Shown: piece by piece, positions 23,023 through 30,004 of the stretch
How positions within the stretch are numbered: position 1 is the stretch's first letter
Layout of the letters: the number at the start of each line of letters is the position of its first letter
The notes under the pieces: generated by a model
What the model saw: the letters and a program-made list of their open reading frames with translations, nothing else
Databases searched by the model: none
What the model was told of the DNA's origin: nothing
Made by a program: the position numbers and the translations under genes
DNA from: Campylobacterales bacterium
Lineage (GTDB): Bacteria > Campylobacterota_A > Desulfurellia > JAADFJ01
NCBI GenBank assembly: GCA_027080125.1
Contig: JALWSW010000029.1
Location: 1 to 30,004, forward strand
Direction of reading: 5' to 3'
Length of the DNA stretch: 30,004 bases

Positions 23023-24567
23023 ATGAGATCGCTGTTAGATAATCTAAAAAAACTCGAAAAAGCCGCAGAGCTTGGAGGCGGTAAAGAAAAGATAGAAAAG
23101 CAGCATAAAGCAGGCAAACTCACCGCACGTGAAAGGATTGAACTTCTACTTGATCCGGGAAGTTTTGTCGAGCTGGATAAATTTGTCGTTCATCAGTGTC
23201 ATAATTTTGGTATGGAAAAAACCAAAATATACGGAGACGGCGTAGTAACAGGATATGGCACAATAGACGGAAGGCAGGTTTACATATTCAGCCACGATTT
23301 TACCGTTTTCGGAGGCTCGCTTTCCGGTGCTTTTGCAAAAAAGGTCTGCAAAATTATGGATCTTGCAATGCAAAACGGTGCACCTGTGATCGGACTCAAT
23401 GATTCAGGCGGAGCAAGGATTCAGGAAGGCGTTGTAAGTCTTGCCGGATATGCGGATATCTTTTTGAGAAATACACTTGCCAGCGGCGTTGTTCCTCAAA
23501 TTTCGCTCATAATGGGACCAACCGCAGGAGGTGCTGTATATTCTCCGGCGGTAACAGATTTCACCATAATGGTACAAGATACTTCGTTTATGTTTATCAC
23601 CGGACCTGATGTAATCAAATCGGTAACCGGAGAGGAGATAGACAAAGAATCATTGGGAGGAGCAAAGGTTCATACCACAAAAACCCAAGTTGCGCATCTT
23701 GATGCGGCAAACGACACGGATGCGCTCTTTAAGACAAAAAAGCTGCTCTCTTTTATTCCGCAAAATAATATGGAGTTGCCGCCTGATTTGCCTACCAAAG
23801 ATCCGGCCGATAGACGTGAGGAATCGATATATGATCTTATACCGACCGATGTTAACAAACCTTACGATATTAAAAAACTTATCGTCAAGATTGTTGATGA
23901 GGGAGAATTTTTTGAGATACAGGAAAATTATGCAAAAAATATGGTTATCGGGTTTGCGCATTTCGGTGGAAAATCGGTTGGCATCGTGGCAGATCAGCCA
24001 AAATTTTTTGCCGGAGCGCTTGATTACAAAGCGGCGATAAAAGCTGCGCGATTTGTAAGATTTTGCGATGCATTCAATATTCCAATTATAACTCTGGAAG
24101 ATCAACCAGGATATATGCCGGGAGTTGACCAGGAACATAACGGAGTTATTGTTCACGGAGCAAAACTGCTGTATGCGTATGCGGAAGCAACGGTGCCAAA
24201 AATAACGATTGTGGTAAGAAAAGCCTATGGCGGAGCTTACGATGTTTTGGGTTCAAAGCATCTCAGAGCCGATATCAATCTTGCCTATCCGACCGCAGAA
24301 ATTGCGGTAATGGGACCTGAGGGCGCAGTAAACATATTAAAGAGGCGTGAGCTTCAGAGATCAGATGATCCTGACTCATTAAGAGCCAAGCTAATAGCCC
24401 AATACCGTGAGCAGTTTGCCAATCCGTTTGTTGCCGCCTCATTAGGCTATATAGATGAAATAATAGATCCGGCTGATACAAGAATGAAAATTATCTCATC
24501 ACTTAATCTTCTTAAAAATAAACGCCAAACACTTCCGCCAAAAAAACATGGCAACATACCGCTATAG
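23023..24567 (+). CDS. pccB: Acyl-CoA carboxyltransferase, propionyl-CoA carboxylase beta type
   Basis: Transfers CO2 between carboxybiotin and an acyl-CoA, most likely propionyl-CoA to (S)-methylmalonyl-CoA. It has 514 residues with both crotonase-like halves. The first has HDFTVFGGSLS, LNDSGGARIQEG and the oxyanion GPTAGGAVYSPA. The second has EDQPGYMPGVDQEHNG, KAYGGAYDVLGSKHL and DINLAYPTAEIAVMG. The Asp before NLAYPTAE is the kind found in propionyl-CoA rather than acetyl-CoA enzymes. An alternative reading is the alpha subunit of a sodium-pumping methylmalonyl-CoA decarboxylase. A biotin carboxylase next door and no beta/delta membrane subunits favour a carboxylase. It starts one base after the sucD stop with no clear ribosome site of its own. 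Confidence 0.93.
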   Translation: MRSLLDNLKKLEKAAELGGGKEKIEKQHKAGKLTARERIELLLDPGSFVELDKFVVHQCHNFGMEKTKIYGDGVVTGYGTIDGRQVYIFSHDFTVFGGSLSGAFAKKVCKIMDLAMQNGAPVIGLNDSGGARIQEGVVSLAGYADIFLRNTLASGVVPQISLIMGPTAGGAVYSPAVTDFTIMVQDTSFMFITGPDVIKSVTGEEIDKESLGGAKVHTTKTQVAHLDAANDTDALFKTKKLLSFIPQNNMELPPDLPTKDPADRREESIYDLIPTDVNKPYDIKKLIVKIVDEGEFFEIQENYAKNMVIGFAHFGGKSVGIVADQPKFFAGALDYKAAIKAARFVRFCDAFNIPIITLEDQPGYMPGVDQEHNGVIVHGAKLLYAYAEATVPKITIVVRKAYGGAYDVLGSKHLRADINLAYPTAEIAVMGPEGAVNILKRRELQRSDDPDSLRAKLIAQYREQFANPFVAASLGYIDEIIDPADTRMKIISSLNLLKNKRQTLPPKKHGNIPL

Positions 24568-24576
24568 GAATTTGAA

Positions 24577-26070
24577 ATGAAAATAAAAAAGATTCTAATC
24601 GCAAACAGAAGTGAGATTGCAATCAGAATTGCAAGGGCATGCCGCGAGATGGGCATAAAAACGGTTGCCGTTTACTCGGAAATAGACAGAAACAGCCTGC
24701 ATGTGCGATATATGGATGAGGCATATTTCATAGGAGCTTCTCCTGCCTCGGAAAGCTATCTGAGAATTGACAAAATTATCAAGCTGGCAAAAAAATCGGG
24801 AGCCGACGCCATACATCCGGGCTATGGATTTCTGGCTGAAAATCCGGAGTTTGTCGAAGAATGCGATAAAAACGGTATAATATTTATCGGACCTTCCCGC
24901 GATTCTATGTATCTGCTCGGAAATAAAACAAGGGCAAGAGCAAGAATGAAAGCTGCAGGCGTTCCTATCGTTGCCGGCACTATAGAGCCGATAAAAGATT
25001 ATGAGCTGCTTGAGAATGAGGCTGAAAAAATCGGATATCCTATAATGCTGAAGGCTGCCGCAGGAGGCGGAGGTAAAGGGATAAGAATGGTAAAAAGCCA
25101 AGCCGAACTGAAATCTGCTTTCGATATAGCAACCTCTGAAGCAAAAGCAGCCTTTGGCGATGATGCGGTTTATATTGAAAAGGCAATTATAAATCCCAGA
25201 CATGTTGAGGTGCAGATAGCACGCGACAATTACGGGAATGTATTGTGGTTTCCCGAGAGAGAATGCTCCATCCAGAGGCGCCATCAAAAGGTGCTTGAGG
25301 AGTCTCCTTCGGTTGCAATAGATGATAATTTACGAAAAAGGATAGGCGAAGCTGCGGCTAAAGCCGCTGAGGCAGCCGGTTATAACTCTGTGGGAACAGT
25401 AGAGTTTCTGCTGGATGAAGAACGCAACTTCTATTTTCTTGAGGTAAACACACGACTTCAGGTCGAGCACCCTGTAACCGAGATGGTAACAGGCATCGAT
25501 CTTGTGAAACTGCAGATAGAAATTGCAGATAACAAAGCTATTGAACTAAACCAGGATGATATAAAGATTCAGGCTCACGCGATAGAATGCAGAATATATG
25601 CCGAGGATCCTGAAAAAAATTTTATGCCCTCGCCCGGGAAAGTTGTCGGTTTGAGAACACCAGGCGGAATCGGCGTAAGAAACGACAACGGGGTATATGA
25701 AGGAGCGATAATCCCGCTTTTTTATGATCCGATTATAGGAAAACTAATAACCTGGGGCAGTGACAGGGAACAGGCAATTGAACGAATGAAACGGGCTCTA
25801 TCGGAATACCTTATAAAAGGCATAAAAACCACAATATCATTTCATCAGAAGGTATTAAACGATAAAGATTTTATCGAAGGCAATATATCAACAGGATTTG
25901 TAAATCGTTTATTGGAAACAAAGGCGGAACCGGACAGATTTTATTATGATATAGCAGCTATCAGCGCTGCGATATTATCCGAGTTCAACAGATCTCGCAT
26001 TGCAATAGGAAATACCCAATCAGGGATTTCGAACTGGAAAAGTCTTGCAATGAAAATGGGGCTGCGCTGA
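24577..26070 (+). CDS. Biotin carboxylase subunit of acyl-CoA carboxylase
   Basis: ATP-dependent carboxylation of the biotin on the carrier protein encoded next. It has 497 residues: a biotin carboxylase N-terminal domain (KKILIANRSEIAIRIARACREMG, HPGYGFLAEN), an ATP-grasp domain with glycine-rich AAAGGGGKGIRM near 161-172, EKAIINPRHVEVQI and EVNTRLQVEHPVTEMV, and a C-terminal domain with RIYAEDPEKNFMPSPG. It stops at about the AccC length (E. coli 449) with a modest 40-residue tail. It lacks a biotin domain, so this is a split enzyme unlike fused PccA. An AGGA near 24565 lies upstream of ATG 24577. It could also serve acetyl-CoA carboxylase if no other accC exists. Confidence 0.94.
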   Translation: MKIKKILIANRSEIAIRIARACREMGIKTVAVYSEIDRNSLHVRYMDEAYFIGASPASESYLRIDKIIKLAKKSGADAIHPGYGFLAENPEFVEECDKNGIIFIGPSRDSMYLLGNKTRARARMKAAGVPIVAGTIEPIKDYELLENEAEKIGYPIMLKAAAGGGGKGIRMVKSQAELKSAFDIATSEAKAAFGDDAVYIEKAIINPRHVEVQIARDNYGNVLWFPERECSIQRRHQKVLEESPSVAIDDNLRKRIGEAAAKAAEAAGYNSVGTVEFLLDEERNFYFLEVNTRLQVEHPVTEMVTGIDLVKLQIEIADNKAIELNQDDIKIQAHAIECRIYAEDPEKNFMPSPGKVVGLRTPGGIGVRNDNGVYEGAIIPLFYDPIIGKLITWGSDREQAIERMKRALSEYLIKGIKTTISFHQKVLNDKDFIEGNISTGFVNRLLETKAEPDRFYYDIAAISAAILSEFNRSRIAIGNTQSGISNWKSLAMKMGLR

Positions 26071-26093
26071 TGAGCTGACGACTTGAGGTGATT

Positions 26094-26591
26094 ATGTATT
26101 ATGTAAAAATAGGCAATAAGGAAAAAAAGATTGAGATTCTCGAACAGAGCGGCACGGTTTTTGATGTTGAATTGGACGGGAAGCTCTACCGGGTTGATTT
26201 TGTTAAAGCGGAAAATTCATATTCGCTTATAGTCGATGGAAAATCATATGAAATCGATTGTAATATAGCGGGAAACCGATATGACATCTGGATAAGAGGC
26301 AACTATTTTCCGATATCCGTTTTAACCGAAGCTCAAAAGCGTTTGCAACTATCAAAAAAGAAAAAAGGCACCGGCGGTCCTCAGATAGTAGAAACGGAGA
26401 TGCCCGGAAAAATCGTCTCTGTCAAAAAAAATAAGGGCGATACGGTCAAAAAAGGTGAAACCGTGATAGTGCTTGAAGCGATGAAGATGCAAAACGAGAT
26501 TTTAAGCCCGAAAGACGGAACGATTGAGGAAATTTATGTAAAAGATGCACAAATAGTAGAAGCATCGGAAAAACTTTTTAAGGTTAAATAG
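26094..26591 (+). CDS. Biotin carboxyl carrier protein
   Basis: Small swinging-arm subunit, 165 residues from ATG 26094. I prefer this start to GTG 26088 because GAGG at 26085-26088 is then five bases upstream. The N-terminal part (about 1-85) is a beta-rich region, possibly for docking to the carboxylase. Residues 90-97 are a Lys/Gly-rich linker. The biotinyl domain occupies about 98-165 with TEMPGKIV and the biotinylation motif EAMKM, Lys131 being the modified residue. The layout resembles the gamma subunit of methylmalonyl-CoA decarboxylases and split propionyl-CoA carboxylases more than AccB of fatty acid synthesis. Confidence 0.93.
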   Translation: MYYVKIGNKEKKIEILEQSGTVFDVELDGKLYRVDFVKAENSYSLIVDGKSYEIDCNIAGNRYDIWIRGNYFPISVLTEAQKRLQLSKKKKGTGGPQIVETEMPGKIVSVKKNKGDTVKKGETVIVLEAMKMQNEILSPKDGTIEEIYVKDAQIVEASEKLFKVK

Positions 26592-26596
26592 ATTTT

Positions 26597-28246
26597 ATGA
26601 AAACAAAGCAGGAATGGGAGAAAAGAGCAGTAGAACCGGTTTTAAAAATCTCAGGTGAAAGGAAGAAGAAATTTTCCACGACATCAAATATTGAGGTCAA
26701 ACGTCTTTATACACCCTCACCGATTAATGAAAAATATTTAAAAAAACTTGGGTTTCCCGGGGCGTTTCCGTTTACAAGGGGCATCTATCCCACCGGTTAC
26801 AGAACACGATTCTGGACAATGCGGCAGTATGCAGGATTTGGCGATGCAAAAAGCTCTAACCAAAGGTATCGCTATCTGCTTTCGCAAGGCCAAACAGGAC
26901 TTTCGGTAGCTTTTGATCTTCCGACTCAGATCGGATACGATTCGGATGATTCACATTCAGAAGGTGAAGTAGGTAAGGTTGGAGTGGCAATAGATTCGCT
27001 GGCAGATATCGAAACCCTTTTTGATGGCATAGATCTTGAAAAGGTAAGCACATCGATGACGATAAACTCAACCGCCGCGATTCTTCTTGCAATGTATATC
27101 GCTTTGGCAAAAAAAAGGGGAAACGATCTATCGAAAATATCCGGCACCATTCAAAATGATATACTAAAAGAATATATTGCCAGAGGAACCTATATCTATC
27201 CACCTGCACCTTCAATGCGAATAATAAGAGATATATTCTCGTTTTGCTCGGAAAATGTTCCGAAATTCAATACCATAAGTGTAAGCGGATATCATATAAG
27301 AGAGGCAGGATCAAGTGCCGTTCAGGAGGTTGCTTTTACACTTGCCGATGCAATCAGTTATGTGGATGCGGCAATAAACTCAGGACTTGATGTTGATAAA
27401 TTTGCCCCAAGAATATCGTTTTTTTTCGGTGCCCACAACAATCTTTTGGAAGAGGTGGCAAAATTCAGGGCAGCCAGGCGACTCTGGGCAAAAATTATGA
27501 AGGAACGTTTTTCTCCGAAAAATCCAAAATCGATGATGCTGCGATTTCATACACAAACCTGCGGCTCCACGCTAACGGCTCAGCAGCCAATAAATAATAT
27601 CATAAGAGTAACAATTCAGGCACTTTCGGCCGTTCTTGGAGGTACTCAATCGCTTCATACCAATTCATTTGATGAAGCATTGGCTCTTCCAACAGAAAAC
27701 TCCGCTCAAGTTGCATTGAGAACTCAGCAGATTATAGCCTATGAAAGCAAGGTAGCCGATACGCTTGATCCGCTGGCAGGCTCCTATTACATTGAATCAC
27801 TGACAGATGAAATAGAAAAAAAGGCAGCCGAATATATAAACAGGATCGATGAGATGGGTGGAATGATAAGGGCGATTGAAAACGGTTTTCCTCAGCAGGA
27901 AATACAGAACGCAAGCTATGAATATCAGAAGAAGGTTGAATCACTTGAGGAGATTATAGTTGGAGTTAATAAGTTCAAAACAGATGAGCAACCGCCCGAA
28001 AACCTGTTAAAGGTAGACGAGCAAATTGGAGAGATTCAGAGAAAAAGATTGAAGACTTTGAGAAAAACCAGGGATAACAATAAGGTTAAAGCCGATTTGG
28101 CCAAAATAAAATCCAACGCAAAAGATGACAAGACAAATCTTATACCTGCAATAATTGAAGCGGTTTCCGATTATGCAACTATCGGCGAAATATCAAATGC
28201 GCTACGTGATGTTTTCGGAGAATATCAGGAGCAGGTGATAGTTTGA
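26597..28246 (+). CDS. Methylmalonyl-CoA mutase, large catalytic subunit (split type)
   Basis: Adenosylcobalamin enzyme that rearranges (R)-methylmalonyl-CoA to succinyl-CoA. This 549-residue chain carries only the TIM-barrel acyl-CoA domain. The B12 domain is a separate gene at 28626. Family motifs are RGIYPTGYRTRFWTMRQYAG near 61-80, GQTGLSVAFDLPTQ, TIQNDILKEY, YPPAPSMRII and RFHTQTCGSTLTAQQP. Residues that separate this enzyme from isobutyryl-CoA mutase are present: Tyr68 and Arg208, with His233 in SGYHIREAG. The residues next to Tyr68 are unusual (Gly67 where Met is common). It follows the carrier protein by five bases, without a strong ribosome site. Confidence 0.94.
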   Translation: MKTKQEWEKRAVEPVLKISGERKKKFSTTSNIEVKRLYTPSPINEKYLKKLGFPGAFPFTRGIYPTGYRTRFWTMRQYAGFGDAKSSNQRYRYLLSQGQTGLSVAFDLPTQIGYDSDDSHSEGEVGKVGVAIDSLADIETLFDGIDLEKVSTSMTINSTAAILLAMYIALAKKRGNDLSKISGTIQNDILKEYIARGTYIYPPAPSMRIIRDIFSFCSENVPKFNTISVSGYHIREAGSSAVQEVAFTLADAISYVDAAINSGLDVDKFAPRISFFFGAHNNLLEEVAKFRAARRLWAKIMKERFSPKNPKSMMLRFHTQTCGSTLTAQQPINNIIRVTIQALSAVLGGTQSLHTNSFDEALALPTENSAQVALRTQQIIAYESKVADTLDPLAGSYYIESLTDEIEKKAAEYINRIDEMGGMIRAIENGFPQQEIQNASYEYQKKVESLEEIIVGVNKFKTDEQPPENLLKVDEQIGEIQRKRLKTLRKTRDNNKVKADLAKIKSNAKDDKTNLIPAIIEAVSDYATIGEISNALRDVFGEYQEQVIV

Positions 28247-28629
28247 TAGATCATATCGGAATAGCGATCAGATCGTTGAGTAAATCGATAAAAACCTGGG
28301 AGATGGTAACCGGTAGAAAAGCAGATAAGATAGTCGAGGTTAAAAGTCAAGCCGTTAAGGTGGCTTTTTTCGGCACCAAAGACGGAAAGATTGAGCTTTT
28401 GGAAGCATTGAATGAAAAAAGTCCGATCAAAAAATTTCTGGACAAAAACGGAGAAGGCATACATCATATTGCGATAAAAACGGAAAATCTCAACTCTATG
28501 ATTGAGAAATTGAGAAAAGCCGGGAAAGAGATAGCCGACCCGTTTATAGGCGCAGAGGGAGCACCCGTTACCTTTATTCATCCCAAATATACAAACGGTG
28601 TGCTTATTGAGTTGGTGGAGGTAAAATGA
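28243..28629 (+). CDS. mce: Methylmalonyl-CoA epimerase
   Basis: Interconverts the S form made by the carboxylase and the R form used by the mutase. It has 128 residues of the VOC (glyoxalase-like) fold in two repeats. Expected metal ligands are His4 in DHIGIAI, His74 or His75 in GIHHIAIKT, and Glu124 in LIELVEVK. The start is TTG 28243, overlapping the mutase TGA as TTGA, supported by AGGTG within the preceding gene and by the family's usual N-terminus (xxDHIGIAV). It ends in an ATGA overlap with the B12 subunit, so its translation is coupled on both sides. Confidence 0.95.
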   Translation: MIDHIGIAIRSLSKSIKTWEMVTGRKADKIVEVKSQAVKVAFFGTKDGKIELLEALNEKSPIKKFLDKNGEGIHHIAIKTENLNSMIEKLRKAGKEIADPFIGAEGAPVTFIHPKYTNGVLIELVEVK

Positions 28630-29027
28630 GAAAACTAAAGGTGATAGTGGCAAAAGCCGGTTTGGACGGACATGACAGAGGAGCAAAGGTTATAAGCAGG
28701 GCATTAAGGGATGCCGGTTTTGAGGTTATCTATACAGGACTCAGACAATCACCTGAGCAGATTGTTTCAACCGCAATAGATGAGGGTGCTGATTTTATAG
28801 GCGTATCGATTCTTTCGGGTGCACACATGATTGTGGCAAAAAAGATAATAGAGAATTTGGCTGAACGCGGAGCAGAAGATATTCCTGTATTTATGGGCGG
28901 AATTATACCAGAATCCGACATTGCAAAGCTAAAAAAGATCGGAATAAAAGCCGTATTCGGACCAGGCACGCCTACTTCGGAAACAATTAACTATCTGAGA
29001 AACTACTACAAAAAGAATGACATGTAA
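28626..29027 (+). CDS. Methylmalonyl-CoA mutase, B12-binding small subunit
   Basis: Holds adenosylcobalamin for the large subunit. It has 133 residues, a single flavodoxin-like B12 domain. The base-off/His-on signature is Asp14-Gly-His16-Asp-Arg-Gly19. Then come SILSGAH at 61-67 and the glycine pair in FMGGIIP at 89-95, with FGPGTPTSE closing the fold. These match the C-terminal domain of one-chain mutases. Separate large and small subunits are usual in archaea and many bacteria. It shares 11 bases with the GTPase gene that follows. Confidence 0.95.
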   Translation: MRKLKVIVAKAGLDGHDRGAKVISRALRDAGFEVIYTGLRQSPEQIVSTAIDEGADFIGVSILSGAHMIVAKKIIENLAERGAEDIPVFMGGIIPESDIAKLKKIGIKAVFGPGTPTSETINYLRNYYKKNDM

Positions 29028-29883
29028 AAGCAGAATACAGCTTGCCCGGCTTATACGAAAAATTGAAGAAGGAGAGGAATTTTCTTATTATACAAAAGAA
29101 ATCGCCTCTCATACAATCGGGATAACCGGCTCAGGCGGAGTTGGAAAATCAACCCTAACCTCAAGATTAATACAATATTATCGCGAAAAAGGAAACAGGG
29201 TAGCTGTTGTTGCAACAGACCCGTCTTCTCCGTTTTCCGGCGGAGCCCTTCTGGGAGATAGAATCAGAATGCAACAATTTGCCACCGATCCCGATGTATT
29301 TATCAAAAGTGTGGCATCAAGAGGAAAACAGGGCGGAGTTGCTCTTTGCTCAGGGGCAATCGCTGCTGCGCTCTCGGAAGCAGGATACAATCCGATTATT
29401 ATCGAAACCCTCGGCATAGGACAAGATGAAATAGACATATCAAATATAGTAGATACATCTATAGTTGTATTCTCACCGAAAACCGGGGATCAGATACAAG
29501 CTATGAAAGCAGGTATTATGGAAATCGGCGATATCTTCGTGGTAAACAAGTCAGATCTGAGTTCTGCCGATGCAATGGTTAGTCAATTAACAAAAGAGTT
29601 GACTGAATCGGGAAGAAAAATAGAGATTATCAAAACCGTTGCCTCTACGGGAAAAGGTATAGAACAGCTTGCCCAGGCTATAGAAAGACATAAACTGCTT
29701 ATTTTTTCGGTCAGCAGGAAAAAGAGAAATGCGATATATCAGATTGAATCTATACTAAGAGACCGAATATATTCCTATATAAAAGAGTCGCTACAAAAAA
29801 AGAAGTATTGGGACGACGCCCTGAGAGATATTGTAAAAGGCTGCGATATAACCGACATTTTAAAGCGGTTGCTAAGCTCATAG
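29017..29883 (+). CDS. meaB: Methylmalonyl-CoA mutase chaperone GTPase (MeaB/ArgK family)
   Basis: G3E GTPase that loads and protects cobalamin in the mutase. It has 288 residues, a little shorter than the 310-330 of many relatives, the shortfall being at the N-terminus. Motifs: P-loop GSGGVGKST at 38-46, the family loop DPSSPFSGGALLGDRIRM at 68-85, ETLGIGQDEID near 130-140 and the guanine motif NKSD at 177-180. The helical C-terminal dimerisation arm is present. ATG 29017 lies inside the B12-subunit gene. It is the last gene of the operon. No convincing terminator lies in the 19 bases before the opposing partial gene. Confidence 0.95.
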   Translation: MTCKSRIQLARLIRKIEEGEEFSYYTKEIASHTIGITGSGGVGKSTLTSRLIQYYREKGNRVAVVATDPSSPFSGGALLGDRIRMQQFATDPDVFIKSVASRGKQGGVALCSGAIAAALSEAGYNPIIIETLGIGQDEIDISNIVDTSIVVFSPKTGDQIQAMKAGIMEIGDIFVVNKSDLSSADAMVSQLTKELTESGRKIEIIKTVASTGKGIEQLAQAIERHKLLIFSVSRKKRNAIYQIESILRDRIYSYIKESLQKKKYWDDALRDIVKGCDITDILKRLLSS

Positions 29884-29902
29884 CAAAGTCAACTTTCAGA
29901 AA

Positions 29903-30004
29903 CTATGAATCTTTTTTGGTGTAGTCTCTTCTTTCAATTTTATAAACGCTTCCGCTGCAGCTTTTTGCATATTTTTTGACATTTGCCACCGATGCGCTTA
30001 TCTC
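29903..30004 (-). CDS. C-terminal fragment of an unidentified gene
   Basis: On the minus strand a frame is open from the window edge to TAG at 29903-29905, giving 33 residues (EISASVANVKKYAKSCSG then SVYKIERRDYTKKDS). The composition is basic and plausible for a protein C-terminus, and no plus-strand frame explains this stretch. I do not recognise the family. It would converge on meaB with 19 bases between the stops. The start and most of the gene are beyond the window, so even its reality is provisional. Confidence 0.45.
   Translation of the reverse strand, partial: EISASVANVKKYAKSCSGSVYKIERRDYTKKDS

Noticed and set aside
23023..24567. Sodium-pumping methylmalonyl-CoA decarboxylase alpha subunit
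   Set aside because: A full biotin carboxylase is encoded next to it and no membrane beta or delta decarboxylase subunits are present, which favours an ATP-dependent carboxylase.
24595..25287. A 230-codon minus-strand open frame opposite the biotin carboxylase
   Set aside because: Same reason: complete overlap with a well-conserved gene, and a composition full of Cys, Ser and Phe that is typical of antisense frames here.

Overview
The window reads as a contiguous, gene-dense piece of chromosome from a Gram-negative, respiring bacterium with moderately AT-rich codon use (ATA and AAA are common). Evidence for a Gram-negative cell is the TRAP carboxylate transporter with a Tat-exported binding protein, a GmhB-type heptose phosphatase and a membrane-bound NarGHI nitrate reductase. 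I cannot place the organism from sequence alone. A nitrate-respiring member of a deep group such as Deferribacterota, Desulfobacterota or Campylobacterota is a guess.

Layout. (1) 1-4003, plus strand: the 3' end of a nitrate respiration operon, narH (cut by the window edge)-narJ-narI-narK, then a lone PAS-domain protein. (2) 4004-7301: a TRAP transporter split into two convergent units, dctP on the plus strand and dctQ-dctM on the minus strand, meeting at a bidirectional terminator. Their two promoter regions share a TTGTCAA-type motif. (3) 7302-11317, minus strand: hemA-hemC (first tetrapyrrole steps) followed by a large two-CW/PAS/PAS/PAS/GGDEF diguanylate cyclase. (4) 11457-18395, plus strand: a tightly overlapping run of seven genes with mixed functions: a metal ABC ATPase and permease, a XerC/D recombinase, a DHH-CBS-CBS-tRNA nucleotidyltransferase fusion, a GmhB-like HAD phosphatase, moaA and moaC. 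(5) 18684-29883, plus strand: ten co-directional genes for C3/C4 metabolism: maeB, sucC, sucD, acyl-CoA carboxylase beta subunit, biotin carboxylase, biotin carrier protein, methylmalonyl-CoA mutase large subunit, epimerase, B12-binding mutase subunit and the MeaB chaperone GTPase. (6) 29903-30004, minus strand: the C-terminal end of an unidentified gene.

How the parts fit (inference). Operon 5 links propionyl-CoA through methylmalonyl-CoA to succinyl-CoA and succinate, and adds malic enzyme for malate to pyruvate. Only succinate dehydrogenase/fumarate reductase and fumarase are missing from a full propionate-pyruvate route. The TRAP system could import an organic acid, nitrate reductase would be the electron sink, MoaA/MoaC serve the molybdenum cofactor of NarG, and HemA/HemC supply haem for NarI and other cytochromes.

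I see no CRISPR array, insertion sequence, tRNA, rRNA or prophage. Most of the window is well-known metabolic genes. The least ordinary items are the lone PAS protein beside narK with a haem-ligand-like histidine, the divided TRAP system with its shared promoter motif, the nested inverted repeat between hemA and the metal transporter, and the substituted residues near the active-site tyrosine of the mutase.
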